Shown here one piece after another: positions 1 through 9,056 of a stretch of 64,000 nt of DNA. Every line of letters begins with the position of its first letter. Positions within the stretch are counted from its first letter, which is position 1. The notes under the pieces are model-generated. The model was not told the origin of the DNA. It saw only the letters and a list, made by a program, of their open reading frames with translations, and made no database searches. A program made the translations under genes and the position numbers. Origin of the DNA: SZAS-79 sp964599095 (lineage in GTDB: Bacteria > Pseudomonadota > Gammaproteobacteria > Burkholderiales > SG8-39); assembly GCA_964599095.1 (NCBI GenBank), contig CAZREB010000013.1, positions 62,001 through 126,000 of the forward strand, written 5' to 3'.

Positions 1-254
1 GCAAGGTCATCGAAGCGGCCGTCGCGAAGGCCGGGTCGCTCGAGCAGGAGAAGCTTCGCGCGGCGTTCGCTGCGCTCGAAACGCCGACGGTCCTTGGGGG
101 CTACAAGGTCGCCGCCGACGGCAGCCAGCTTGCGGCCACGGCTTTCCTGGTGCAGATCCTCAAGGGCCGGCGCGAGGTCGTCTGGCCCGACGCCTTCCGC
201 AGCGCCGAGCCGGTGGTGCCGATGCCGGAATGGAGCGGGCGCAAGCCGTTGTGA
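1..254 (+). CDS. C-terminal end of a periplasmic solute-binding protein (partial)
   Basis: The reading frame is open from the window edge to TGA at 252-254, giving about 83 residues. The stretch with TPTVLGGYKV followed by an A-F-L-V-Q-I segment and the closing VVWPDAFRSAEPVVPMPEW resembles the C-terminus of branched-chain amino-acid (LivK-type) ABC solute-binding proteins, which bind ligand in the periplasm for an ABC importer. The N-terminus and partner genes lie outside the window. The stop overlaps the possible GTG start of the PEP carboxylase gene. Family assignment is inference from a short tail. Confidence 0.6.
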   Translation, partial: KVIEAAVAKAGSLEQEKLRAAFAALETPTVLGGYKVAADGSQLAATAFLVQILKGRREVVWPDAFRSAEPVVPMPEWSGRKPL

Positions 255-3058
255 AAAGCCCCGGCGCCCGGCCGCGCACCGGCAAGGACCAGCCGCTGTC
301 GGAAGACATCCGGCTGCTTGGCAGGATCCTTGGCGACACCCTGCGCGAACAGGAGAGCGAGGCGGCGTTCGACCTCGTCGAGCGCATCCGCCGCACCGCG
401 GTCGAATTCCACCGCGGCGGCGATCCGAGGGCGGGCGCGTCGCTCGCCGCCACGTTGCGCTCGCTCGACCCGGACGCGGTGATGACGGTGGTGCGCGCGT
501 TCACGCAGTTTTCGCAACTCGCGAACATTGCGGAGGATCGGCACCACATCCGGCGCCGCCGGGCCCACCGCTTGGCCGGCTCGAAGCCGCAGAACGGCTC
601 GATTGCGCTTGCCGCGCAGCGGGCGGCTTCGGCCGGCGTGACCGCGGCCGAGCTGTCGGCTTTCCTCGACAACGGGCTGGTGATGCCGGTGCTGACCGCG
701 CACCCGACCGAAGTGCAAAGGAAGAGCATTCTCGACGCGCACATCGAGATAGCGCGCCTGCTGGACGTGCGCGATCGAACGCGCCGGACTCCGGAAGAGG
801 CCGCAGAGGACGCCGAAGCGCTGCGCCGCGTGATCCTGATCCTGTGGCAGACGCGGATGCTGCGCGCCGCGCGCTTGACGGTGCAGGACGAGATCGACAA
901 CGCCCTGTCCTTCTACAGCTATACCTTCCTCGCCGCGATTCCCCGCCTGATCGAGGAAATCGACGTCGAGTTGCATGCGCGCTACAAGAGCCGCCTGCCG
1001 CCGCCGCAGATGCTGCGCATGGGGAGCTGGATCGGCGGCGACCGCGACGGCAACCCGTTCGTCACGCACGAGACGCTCGCCTACGCGATCGAGACCCAGT
1101 CGGCGATCGCGCTCGCGCACTACCTGGAGGAGTCCCATGCGCTGGGGCGGGAACTCAGCCTGTCGTTGCAGCGCGTCGATATTTCGCCGGGCATGAAGCG
1201 GCTGGCTGATGCCGCGGACGACACTTCCGAGCAGCGCCGCGACGAACCCTATCGCCGCGCGCTGATCGGCATCTATGCACGCCTCGCGGCCACGTCGGCT
1301 GCGCTCGGGCAGGGCGATGCGGCGCGCAGGCCGGTTTCGGCCGCCAGGCCCTATGGTTCGAGCGACGAATTCGTCGCCAATCTCGACACCATGATCGACT
1401 CGCTGCGCACCCACGGCAGCGCGCGGGTGGTCTATGGTCGGCTGGTGCGCCTGCGCCACGCAGCGCAGGCGTTCGGCTTTCACCTCGCGTCGGTGGACAT
1501 GCGCCAGCACAGCGGCGTGCACGAGGCGGTGGTCGCCGAACTGGCCGAGCGCTCCGGCGCAGTCACCGGCTACGCCCGGCTCGACGAAGAAGGCAAGATC
1601 GAATTCCTGCTCGCCGAGCTCACCAATGCGCGCCTGCTGCGCTCGCCTTTCGTGGCCTACAGCGAACTTACGGCCAAGGAACTCGCGATCCTCGACGCCG
1701 CGCAGGCGATGCAAGGGCGCTTCGGCAAGGTTGCCCTGCCCACCTGCATCATCTCGAACACCAACGCGGTCAGCGACGTGCTCGAGGCGGCCGTCCTGCT
1801 GCGCGAAGCCGGTTTGCTGCGGCCGGCCGGGCCGGGCGACGGGAAGGAGGCGCAGGACCCGCAACTCGACCTCAACATCGCGCCGCTCTTCGAGACGATC
1901 GACGACCTTCGGCGCGCCGGCGCGATGATGGACCGGCTGCTGGAACTGCCGGCTTATCGCGCTCTGGTCGGCGCCCGCGGCGATTTGCAGGAGGTGATGC
2001 TCGGCTACTCCGACAGCAACAAGGATGGCGGCTACGTCACCTCCAACTGGGAGCTTTACCGCGCGACGCTCGATCTCGTGGCGGTGTGCGAAAAGCACGG
2101 CGTGAAGCTGCGCCTCTTTCACGGCCGCGGCGGCACGGTCGGGCGCGGCGGCGGCCCGAGCTACGACGCGATCCTCGCGCAACCGACCGGCAGCGTGAAC
2201 GGCCAGATCCGCATCACCGAGCAGGGCGAGGTGATCGCGAGCAAGTACTCGGATGCCGAGATCGGCCAGCGCAACCTGGAAACGCTGGTGGCCGCGACGC
2301 TGGAAGCCTCGCTGCTGCGGCCCGGAAAGGGGACGCATCGCCCCCCCGCGGAGCGCCCGGAATGGCGCGCCGCGATGGAAGAGATCAGCGCGGCCTCGTT
2401 CGCCGCCTATCGCGCGCTGGTCTACGAGACGCCCGGGTTCGTGGAGTTCTTCCGGGACGTGACGCCGATCCGCGAGATCGCCGAGCTCAACATCGGCAGC
2501 CGGCCGGCGGCGCGGAAGGCTTCGGACCGCATCGAGGACCTGCGCGCGATCCCGTGGGTGTTCAGCTGGTCGCTCGCGCGGATCATGCTGCCTGGCTGGT
2601 ACGGGTTCGGCACCGCGCTCGAGGCCTTCCTCGCCAAGGGCCGTCGCCCGGCCAACCTCAAGCTGCTGCGCGAGATGCACGCCGGCTGGCCGTTCTTCCG
2701 CGTGATGCTCGCCAACATGGACATGCTGCTCGCCAAGACCGACCTCGGGATCGCCTCGCGCTACGCGGGACTTGCGCGCGACCAGAAGCGCGCCGCCGCC
2801 CTGCTCCGGCGCATCGAGGACGAGCAGGCCCTGTCGCGGCGCCACCTCCTTGCGATCGAGCAGGCCAAGGATCTGCTGGCCGGCAACCCGACGCTGGCGC
2901 GCTCGATCCGCAACCGGCGCCCCTACATCGACCCGCTCAACCACCTGCAGGTCGAGCTGCTGCGCCGGATGCGCGCGGGCGACGACGACGACCGCGTCAA
3001 GCGCGCGCTGCTGATCACGATCAACGGCATCGCCGCCGGCCTGCGCAACAGTGGCTGA
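230..3058 (+). CDS. ppc: Phosphoenolpyruvate carboxylase
   Basis: PEP carboxylase makes oxaloacetate from phosphoenolpyruvate and bicarbonate, refilling the TCA cycle in the cytoplasm. At up to 942 residues the length fits the bacterial family. The hallmark blocks are present in order: TAHPTE with the catalytic His near residue 157, GGDRDGNPFVT near 268, GYSDSNKDGG near 590, the glycine loop FHGRGGTVGRGGG near 630, QGEVIASKY near 665, and the conserved C-terminal tail ending in RNSG (usually RNTG). The ATG at 230 lies inside the previous gene; a GTG at 251, overlapping its TGA, is an alternative giving 935 residues. Neither start has an ideal Shine-Dalgarno. The next gene starts inside the end of ppc. 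Confidence 0.97.
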   Translation: MERAQAVVKSPGARPRTGKDQPLSEDIRLLGRILGDTLREQESEAAFDLVERIRRTAVEFHRGGDPRAGASLAATLRSLDPDAVMTVVRAFTQFSQLANIAEDRHHIRRRRAHRLAGSKPQNGSIALAAQRAASAGVTAAELSAFLDNGLVMPVLTAHPTEVQRKSILDAHIEIARLLDVRDRTRRTPEEAAEDAEALRRVILILWQTRMLRAARLTVQDEIDNALSFYSYTFLAAIPRLIEEIDVELHARYKSRLPPPQMLRMGSWIGGDRDGNPFVTHETLAYAIETQSAIALAHYLEESHALGRELSLSLQRVDISPGMKRLADAADDTSEQRRDEPYRRALIGIYARLAATSAALGQGDAARRPVSAARPYGSSDEFVANLDTMIDSLRTHGSARVVYGRLVRLRHAAQAFGFHLASVDMRQHSGVHEAVVAELAERSGAVTGYARLDEEGKIEFLLAELTNARLLRSPFVAYSELTAKELAILDAAQAMQGRFGKVALPTCIISNTNAVSDVLEAAVLLREAGLLRPAGPGDGKEAQDPQLDLNIAPLFETIDDLRRAGAMMDRLLELPAYRALVGARGDLQEVMLGYSDSNKDGGYVTSNWELYRATLDLVAVCEKHGVKLRLFHGRGGTVGRGGGPSYDAILAQPTGSVNGQIRITEQGEVIASKYSDAEIGQRNLETLVAATLEASLLRPGKGTHRPPAERPEWRAAMEEISAASFAAYRALVYETPGFVEFFRDVTPIREIAELNIGSRPAARKASDRIEDLRAIPWVFSWSLARIMLPGWYGFGTALEAFLAKGRRPANLKLLREMHAGWPFFRVMLANMDMLLAKTDLGIASRYAGLARDQKRAAALLRRIEDEQALSRRHLLAIEQAKDLLAGNPTLARSIRNRRPYIDPLNHLQVELLRRMRAGDDDDRVKRALLITINGIAAGLRNSG

Positions 3059-4292
3059 CCCCGCGGTGACGACTTCCGGGACGGGCCCGGCCGGACTGCG
3101 CTCGCTGCTGCTGCCGGTCTCGGTCACGCTGGCGGTCCAGACGCTGGTCGCGCTGGCGGTCTACAGCGCGCCGGTGATGGCGCCGGTCGCCGGGCCACGC
3201 GACCTCGGCGTGCCTGCGTCGTGGATCGGGTACTACATCGCCATCGTGTACATCGGCAGCATGCTGGGCTCGGTGGCCGCCGGCGGGATGGTGGCGCGCT
3301 ACGGGCCGGTGCGCGTGAGCCAGGCCGGGCTCGCGTCGTGCCTCATCGGGCTGGCGCTTGCGGCTTCCACGCCTTCGCTATGCGTCGTCGCCCTCGGCGC
3401 CTTCTTCGTCGGCCTGGGCTACGGTCCGACGACGCCGGCCAGCTCGCAGATCCTGGTGCGCGCCACGCCGCCCAAGCTGATTGCGCTCACGTTTTCGCTC
3501 AAGCAGACCGGCGTACCGCTGGGCGGCGCGATTGCCGGCGCGCTGGTGCCCACGCTGATCATCGCTTTCGGCTGGCGCTGGTCGGCGGTGCTGATCGGCA
3601 TTGCCTGCGTGGCGTCCGGGTTGCTGATCCAGCCGTCGCGCAAGCACTACGACACCGGCCTCAAGGCGTCGGCGCCGATCTCGATCCGGTCGGCCTTCGC
3701 GCCGCTCGGGCTGGTATTCCGCGACCGGCGGCTGGGTGAAATGGCGATCGTCTCGTTCATCTTCGGCGGCGTGCAGATCACGCTGGTGGCGTACCTCGTG
3801 ATCTTCCTGACCGACGCATTCCGGATGTCGCTGGTGCTCGCCGGCTTCGTGATGGCCGTGTCGCAGGTCGCGAGCGTCATCGGGCGCGTGCTGTGGGGCG
3901 TGGTCGCCGATCGCCTCCTGGGGCGCCGCGTGATGCTGGGCCTGCTCGGCGTCGGCATGGGCCTTTCTGCGCTGGCGACGATTGCGGCAAGCCCGTCCTG
4001 GCCGATGCCGCTGCTGTTCGTTTTTGCCGCGGCGTTCGGCGCTACCGCGGTCGGGTGGAACGGGGTCTTCCTCGCGGAGGTCGCGCGGATTGCGCCGCCG
4101 GGACAGACCAGCCAGGCGACCGGGGGCTGCATGTTCTTCACGTTCTTCGGGGTCGTCGTCAGCCCGCCGCTCTTCTCGCAGGCCCTTTCGTTCGGCGGCA
4201 GCTATGCGGGCGCCTATGCGCTGTTCGGCGTGCCGGCCTTTGCAGCCGGCGTCTGGCTGCTGGCGGTGCGTCGCAAGCGCGGCACGCCATGA
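3051..4292 (+). CDS. MFS transporter
   Basis: A 413-residue integral membrane protein rich in hydrophobic segments, consistent with 12 helices of the major facilitator superfamily. Residues near 60-80 (GGMVARYGPVRVSQAG) match the loop 2-3 region and the C-terminal half repeats the fold (GVVADRLLGRRVMLG). The substrate cannot be read from sequence. The GTG start overlaps the ppc stop by 8 nt, so translation is probably coupled, and the downstream hydrolase start overlaps this stop (ATGA). A link to carboxylate exchange around PEP carboxylase is only contextual inference. Confidence 0.85.
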   Translation: MADPAVTTSGTGPAGLRSLLLPVSVTLAVQTLVALAVYSAPVMAPVAGPRDLGVPASWIGYYIAIVYIGSMLGSVAAGGMVARYGPVRVSQAGLASCLIGLALAASTPSLCVVALGAFFVGLGYGPTTPASSQILVRATPPKLIALTFSLKQTGVPLGGAIAGALVPTLIIAFGWRWSAVLIGIACVASGLLIQPSRKHYDTGLKASAPISIRSAFAPLGLVFRDRRLGEMAIVSFIFGGVQITLVAYLVIFLTDAFRMSLVLAGFVMAVSQVASVIGRVLWGVVADRLLGRRVMLGLLGVGMGLSALATIAASPSWPMPLLFVFAAAFGATAVGWNGVFLAEVARIAPPGQTSQATGGCMFFTFFGVVVSPPLFSQALSFGGSYAGAYALFGVPAFAAGVWLLAVRRKRGTP

Positions 4293-4948
4293 CGCGCGAA
4301 GCATCGACGCGCAACGTGGTCCTGCTCCACGGCCTGTGGATGCCGGGGATCGTCATGCATCCGATGGGCGCGCGCCTCGCGGCGCGCGGCTACCGGACGC
4401 ACCTCTTCGGCTATGCAAGCCGGCAGCGGCCGATCGAGGCGCACGCAGAGCGGCTGGTGCGCTTCGTGCACGAGGTCGCCGGCGACGCGCCGGTGCGGAT
4501 CGTCGGCCACAGTTTCGGCGGGCTCGTGGCGCTTGCCGCGCTTGCCCGGCCGGATGCGCCGCAGGCCTCGCATGTGCTTCTTCTGGGAACGCCGGTGCTC
4601 GGCTGCATGGCGGGCCGGCGACTTGCGCTGGCCGCCCCGGGGCGCTGGATGCTCGGCGAGAGCCACCCGCATTGGCAGGAGCGGCGCGCGGCGAGCTGGG
4701 ACGGCCGCGCGCCATTGGGCGTGATCGCCGGGAGCCGGCCTTCGATCGGCCTCGGCCGCCTGACCGGCCGGTTGCCGGGGGTCAACGACGGGGTGGTGAG
4801 GCTCGAGGAAACCACCGTCGAGGGCATGACCGAGCGGATCGTGCTGCCGGTGGGGCATACCGAACTCATCTTCTCGGCGCGCGTCGAAGCGCAGGCCGCA
4901 CAATTCCTGGCGCACGGGAGATTCAGCCACGATGCCTCGATTGCCTAG
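4289..4948 (+). CDS. Alpha/beta hydrolase (lipase/PGAP1-like)
   Basis: A 219-residue alpha/beta-hydrolase. Motifs seen are the oxyanion strand VVLLHGLW at residues 10-17, the nucleophile elbow GHSFGG at 73-78 with Ser75, and a late PVGHTELI that supplies the catalytic His. The order and spacing resemble PGAP1/triacylglycerol-lipase type esterases. There is no signal peptide, so a cytoplasmic esterase is likely; the substrate is unknown. The ATG shares bases with the upstream MFS stop, and the 3' end overlaps the next gene by 17 nt in another frame. Confidence 0.8.
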   Translation: MTREASTRNVVLLHGLWMPGIVMHPMGARLAARGYRTHLFGYASRQRPIEAHAERLVRFVHEVAGDAPVRIVGHSFGGLVALAALARPDAPQASHVLLLGTPVLGCMAGRRLALAAPGRWMLGESHPHWQERRAASWDGRAPLGVIAGSRPSIGLGRLTGRLPGVNDGVVRLEETTVEGMTERIVLPVGHTELIFSARVEAQAAQFLAHGRFSHDASIA

Positions 4949-6044
4949 GGCCTTGCGGCGCCTCGCGGCGGCTGCCTGCGCCACGCTGCTGGCAGGGTGC
5001 GAGACGCTCGCGTACTACACGCAGGCCGTCGGGGGCCAGCTGTCGATAACGTCGAGCGCGCAGCCGATCGACAAGGTGCTGGAGGATCCGGCCACCCCGG
5101 CCGACTTGCGCGCGCGCTTGCGCCTTGCGCAGGAGATTCGCGAATTCGCCTCGCGCGAGCTGGGGCTCCCCGACGACGGGAGTTATCGCCGCTATGCCGA
5201 TCTCGGCCGTCCCTTCGTGGTGTGGAACGTCTTCGCCGCGCCGGAGTTCTCGACCAGGGCGCTCGAATCGTGCTTCCCGGTGGCCGGCTGCGTCAGCTAT
5301 CGAGGCTACTTTGCGCAAGCCGATGCGAATGCCCGTGCGCAGCGGCTGCGTGCCCAAGGGTACGACGTGCAGGTGAGCGGCATCCCGGCGTATTCCACGC
5401 TCGGCTGGTTCGATGATCCGCTGCTGTCGACGTTCATCCGCTACCCGGAGGCAGAGCTCGCGCGGCTCGTCTTCCACGAACTCGCGCATCGCGTGGCCTA
5501 CGCCCGCGACGACACCGCTTTCAACGAATCCTTCGCGGTTGCGGTCGAGCGTGCAGGTGTGCGCCGCTGGCTGGCGTCCCGCGACCGGACAGGCGAGCTG
5601 TCCGCATTCCTCGCCGCAAGGCAGCGGCAGCGGGAATTCATCGCCTTGGTCGAGGCGACCCGCGCGCGCCTCGACCAGGTGTACGCGAGCGGCCTGCCGG
5701 CCGAGCAGATGCGCGCGGCCAAGCGTGCGGGATTCGACGAGTTCCTGCGGGAGTACGCCGCACTCAAGGCGCGCTGGGGCGGGTTTCCCGGCTACGACCG
5801 GATCATCGGCACCTCGCCCGGCAACGCGCTGCTGGCTTCCATCAATGCGTATTCGAAATTGGTGCCTGCGTTCGAGCGGCTGCTCGAAGCCGAAGGCGGC
5901 AACCTCCCGCGCTTCTATGCGGCGGTGAAGGAGATCGCCGGCCTTGCGGCGGCCGAGCGTTGCCGCAGGCTTACCGAGGCGCTTGCTGCGGGCGCGGCCG
6001 CCGGATCTCCTGCGGCCGGAGCGCCTAGCTCAGCGGCGTGTTGA
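4932..6044 (+). CDS. Predicted aminopeptidase, zinc lipoprotein (COG4324 type)
   Basis: A 370-residue protein with a basic N-terminus, hydrophobic core and lipobox LLAGC at about residues 17-21, so probably a lipoprotein. The zinc signature HELAH is at residues 182-186, followed by NESFAVAVE whose Glu is the likely third ligand, the layout of the predicted aminopeptidase family COG4324. No substrate has been established for that family that I can cite. The start lies inside the preceding hydrolase gene. The 3' end overlaps the convergent glutathione transferase gene by 20 nt. Confidence 0.82.
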   Translation: MPRLPRALRRLAAAACATLLAGCETLAYYTQAVGGQLSITSSAQPIDKVLEDPATPADLRARLRLAQEIREFASRELGLPDDGSYRRYADLGRPFVVWNVFAAPEFSTRALESCFPVAGCVSYRGYFAQADANARAQRLRAQGYDVQVSGIPAYSTLGWFDDPLLSTFIRYPEAELARLVFHELAHRVAYARDDTAFNESFAVAVERAGVRRWLASRDRTGELSAFLAARQRQREFIALVEATRARLDQVYASGLPAEQMRAAKRAGFDEFLREYAALKARWGGFPGYDRIIGTSPGNALLASINAYSKLVPAFERLLEAEGGNLPRFYAAVKEIAGLAAAERCRRLTEALAAGAAAGSPAAGAPSSAAC

Positions 6045-6645
6045 CGCCGGCGTTGAAAGCGGGCCGCCCGAGCAGGCGCTGGTGCCAGGCGACCAGGTTC
6101 GGGTGCGAAGGCCGCTTGATCGGCATGCTCATCCACAGGTGCACATAGCAGCCGAGCGGAATGTCGCCCATCGTCAGGCGGTCGCCGGCAATGAACGGGC
6201 GGCTTGCGAGCGCCTGGTCCGCAATGTCGAGCGCCTTCGCGGTCGCGACCCGGTTCTTTTCGATGAGCGCCATGTCGCGTTTTTCGGGCGGGGTGCGCAC
6301 CATGCCCCAGAACACGTCGCGAAACGTCGGGGCGATGTGCGCGGTGCTCCAGTCCATCCAGCGGTCCGCGTCGGCGCGTTGCCGGGGGTCTTCCGGGCAG
6401 AGCGTCCCGAGGCCGTACTTGAGCGAGAGGTAACGCACGATCGCGTTCGACTCCCAGAGCACGAACCCGTCGTCGTCTATCGTCGGGACTCGTGCGTTCG
6501 GGTTCAGGGCCTGGTATCCCGGCGTGCCGACCACGCCATGCTCCATTCCTGCGTCGATGCGCTCGAACGGCAGGCCCAGCTCATGGAGGCACCACAGCAC
6601 CTTCTTGACGTTGACCGAGTTGACCCGCCCCCACACGCGCAGCAT
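6025..6645 (-). CDS. Glutathione S-transferase family protein
   Basis: A 206-residue cytosolic GST-fold protein. The N-terminal thioredoxin-like domain shows the cis-proline segment ARVPTIDDD near 51-59 and the glutathione gamma-glutamyl contact LWESNAIVRYL at 63-73; an all-helical domain follows with the N-capping GDRLTMGDI motif. It probably conjugates or reduces electrophiles with glutathione; the substrate is unknown. An upstream paralogue (6657-7277) has exactly the same length and lies 11 nt away, so this is a tandem duplication in one transcript. The ATG at 6645 is chosen because it aligns with the paralogue start. Confidence 0.92.
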   Translation of the reverse strand: MLRVWGRVNSVNVKKVLWCLHELGLPFERIDAGMEHGVVGTPGYQALNPNARVPTIDDDGFVLWESNAIVRYLSLKYGLGTLCPEDPRQRADADRWMDWSTAHIAPTFRDVFWGMVRTPPEKRDMALIEKNRVATAKALDIADQALASRPFIAGDRLTMGDIPLGCYVHLWMSMPIKRPSHPNLVAWHQRLLGRPAFNAGVNTPLS

Positions 6646-6656
6646 GGTGGCCGTCC

Positions 6657-7277
6657 CTAGGCGACCGGGAGAGCGACAACCTTCTTGAACGCCGGGCGCT
6701 CGGAGATGCGCGCGTACCAGGCGTCGTAGTTCGCGAGCTTCGGCCGGTCGAACGGCACGTTCTGCACCAGGTAGACGACCGGCCCGAAGGCGATGTCGCC
6801 TATCGTCAGCTGGTCGCCGGCGACGAACTTGCGGCCTGCGAGGTAGCCGTCGAGCCGCGCGAGGATTTCGCCGGTTTTCTGCGAGCCTTCGTCGATCTCC
6901 TTCTGGTTGCGCTTGTCGGCCGGCGTGCGGACCAGGTTCCAGAACACCGGGCGGAAAGCCGGCCACAGCGTGCCGGTGCACCAGTCCATCCAGCGGTCGG
7001 ATTCGGCGCGCACCTTGAGGTCGGTCGGCCACAGCGTGCCGGCCGCGTGCTTGGCCGCGAGATAGCGGACGATGGCGTTCGACTCCCACAGGATGAAGCC
7101 CTCGTCGTCGATCGTCGGCACCAGTCCGTTCGGGTTAAGCTTGCGGTACTCCGGCGTGTTGACCACGCCGAAGCTCATGCCGGCATCGACCCGGTTGTAC
7201 GGCAGGCCGATCTCTTCGCACAGCCAGGTGACTTTCTTCAGGTTGGACGAGTTGGCTCGGCCCCAGATTTTCAGCAT
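6657..7277 (-). CDS. Glutathione S-transferase family protein (paralogue)
   Basis: A 206-residue paralogue of the next gene downstream, with the same landmarks: NGLVPTIDDEG near 50-60, LWESNAIVRYL near 63-73 and the helical-domain motif GDQLTIGDI. The conserved opening (MLKIWGRANSSNLKKV) fixes the start, and CCGGAG lies just upstream on the coding strand. Together with its neighbour it forms a two-gene GST cluster; a gamma-glutamyltransferase gene lies just upstream on the same strand but is separated by a strong hairpin with a T-run. The electrophilic substrate is unknown. Confidence 0.92.
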   Translation of the reverse strand: MLKIWGRANSSNLKKVTWLCEEIGLPYNRVDAGMSFGVVNTPEYRKLNPNGLVPTIDDEGFILWESNAIVRYLAAKHAAGTLWPTDLKVRAESDRWMDWCTGTLWPAFRPVFWNLVRTPADKRNQKEIDEGSQKTGEILARLDGYLAGRKFVAGDQLTIGDIAFGPVVYLVQNVPFDRPKLANYDAWYARISERPAFKKVVALPVA

Positions 7278-7292
7278 TTGGTTCTCCGGTTG

Positions 7293-7343
7293 AAAAATGG
7301 TGTCGGAGTCGATTTATGCGACCGAAAAATCGACTCCGACACC
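7293..7343 (-). terminator. Hairpin terminator / REP-like palindrome after ggt
   Basis: A perfect 17-bp inverted repeat, arms 7299-7315 and 7327-7343, with an 11-nt loop. On the minus strand the stem is followed by a five-T run (7293-7297), the layout of an intrinsic terminator for the gamma-glutamyltransferase gene. Its arm sequence is not GC-extreme like ordinary local stems and may be a dispersed REP-type palindrome; no second copy is in this window. Confidence 0.75.
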
Positions 7344-7354
7344 GATTATGGGTA

Positions 7355-8962
7355 TCAGTAGCCGACGGCCTGGCCGTCGCGGCGCGGGTCGCTGGCGGCG
7401 AAATACCCGCCGCCGTTGTCCAGCTTCCAGGCCATCTGCGCGCTGCCGAAGTCCATGTAGCCTTCTTTCAGCTCGGTGAGCTTGTGGCCGCGGCGCGTGA
7501 GTGCCTCCAGCACGGAGGCGGAGAAGCCGCCTTCGACGTTGACTTCCATCCCTTGCACCACGCGAAAGCGCGGGCCGTCGCACGCGGCCTGCGGGTTCTG
7601 GTCGTAGTCGGCGATGCGAACCAGCACCTGCACGTGGCCCTGCGGTTGCATCGTGCCGCCCATGACGCCGAAGCTCATGACCGGCTTGCCGTCCTTGGTG
7701 AGGAACCCCGGGATGATCGTCTGGTAGGGTCGCTTCTTTGGCGCGACCTGGTTCGGATGCCCGGGCGTCAGCACGAACGTCGAGCCGCGGTTCTGCAGCG
7801 AAACCCCGGTGCCCTGCGGAACGACGCCCGAGCCGAATCCCATGTAGTTCGACTGGATCAGCGAGACCATCATGCCGGACGCATCGGCGGCCGTGAGATA
7901 CACGGTGCCGCCCTTGGGCGGCGTGCCATGGCCGAAGTCCTGCGCCTTCTTCATGTCGATGAGTTTGGCGCGGCCCTTGAGGTAGTCCTTGTCCAGCAGG
8001 GTTTCGGGCTTGATGTCCATCCAGTCGAGGTCGGCGACGAAGCGGCGCGCATCCGCGAAAGCGAGCTTCACCGCCTCGATCTGCAGGTGCAGGCTGTCGG
8101 CCGAGTCCACCGGGTGGCTCGATACGTCGAACTGCTCGAGGATGCCGAGGGCGATCAGCGCGACGATGCCCTGGCCGTTGGGCGGCAGTTCGTGGACGGT
8201 GTAACCGCGATATCCGACTTCCATCGGCGCCGTCCAGTCGGCCTTGTGCGCGGCCATGTCGGCGGCCGTCATGACGCCGCCGTGCTTTGCGCTGTGGGCC
8301 ACGAGCCTCTCGGCGATTTCGCCGCGATAGAAAGCTTCGCCTTTGGTGGCGGCAATTTTCTCCAGCGTTGCGGCATGGTCGGCGAACGTAAACAACTCGC
8401 CGGCCGCGGGCGGACGGCCGTTCGGCATGAATGCCTCGGCATAGCCGGGCTGCACATGCAGATCCTTCGCTTGGATCGCCCACTGGCGCGCGATCGTCGG
8501 CGAGACGGGAAAACCGTTGCGGCCATAGCCGATCGCGGGCTCGAAGAGCTTCTCGAAGGGCAGCTTGCCGAAGCGCTCGGAGAGCATCCGCCACGCCGAG
8601 ACCGCGCCCGGCACGGTGACCGTATCCCAGCCGCGCGTCGGCATCGCCTTCTGGTCCGGGTACTTCGTCGCAAAGTATGCCGGCGTCCATGCGGCCGGCG
8701 AACGGCCGGAGGCGTTGATGCCGTGCAGTTCCTTGCCGTCCCAGAGGATCGCGAAGAGGTCGGAGCCGATACCGTTCGAGACCGGCTCGACCAGTGTCAG
8801 CGTGATCGCGGTGGCGAGAATCGCGTCGACCGCATTGCCGCCGGCGAGCATCATGCGCAATCCGGCCTGCGCGGCGAGCGGCTGCGTGGTGGCGACGACG
8901 TTGGCCGCGAGGACGGGCTTGCGCGGCCAACTGTAGGGAAAGTTCCAGTCGTAGGGTTTCAT
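7355..8962 (-). CDS. Gamma-glutamyltransferase family protein
   Basis: A 535-residue Ntn-hydrolase of the gamma-glutamyltransferase family, which cleaves gamma-glutamyl bonds (glutathione or related compounds) after autoprocessing. The glycine-rich MMLAGGNAVDAILAT and NGIGSDLFAILWDG blocks are near the N-terminus; the processing Thr lies in GGTVYLTAAD (about residue 353), followed by MGFGSGVVPQGTG, which matches the family oxyanion region. There is no signal peptide: it begins MKPYDWNFPYSW, unlike periplasmic Ggt, so a cytoplasmic relative is likely. The two GST genes downstream suggest glutathione-linked metabolism, but a terminator-like hairpin separates them. Confidence 0.88.
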   Translation of the reverse strand: MKPYDWNFPYSWPRKPVLAANVVATTQPLAAQAGLRMMLAGGNAVDAILATAITLTLVEPVSNGIGSDLFAILWDGKELHGINASGRSPAAWTPAYFATKYPDQKAMPTRGWDTVTVPGAVSAWRMLSERFGKLPFEKLFEPAIGYGRNGFPVSPTIARQWAIQAKDLHVQPGYAEAFMPNGRPPAAGELFTFADHAATLEKIAATKGEAFYRGEIAERLVAHSAKHGGVMTAADMAAHKADWTAPMEVGYRGYTVHELPPNGQGIVALIALGILEQFDVSSHPVDSADSLHLQIEAVKLAFADARRFVADLDWMDIKPETLLDKDYLKGRAKLIDMKKAQDFGHGTPPKGGTVYLTAADASGMMVSLIQSNYMGFGSGVVPQGTGVSLQNRGSTFVLTPGHPNQVAPKKRPYQTIIPGFLTKDGKPVMSFGVMGGTMQPQGHVQVLVRIADYDQNPQAACDGPRFRVVQGMEVNVEGGFSASVLEALTRRGHKLTELKEGYMDFGSAQMAWKLDNGGGYFAASDPRRDGQAVGY

Positions 8963-9056
8963 CCGGCGAGTATAGGAGGAAATCCCCCCGCTTTTGATCC
9001 CGGAGCCGCTTTTGGCGGCACCGTTTCAACAGACGATTCGGACTCGCCGGGGGGCG

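Noticed and set aside
101..3127. Long open frame on the minus strand opposite ppc
   Set aside because: It is antisense to a gene with all PEP carboxylase motifs; its product is Arg/Ala/Gly-rich without any domain, as expected from a third-position GC effect.
7293..7343. CRISPR or insertion-sequence end
   Set aside because: A single palindrome without flanking target duplication, transposase or repeat array; a terminator/REP explanation fits better.
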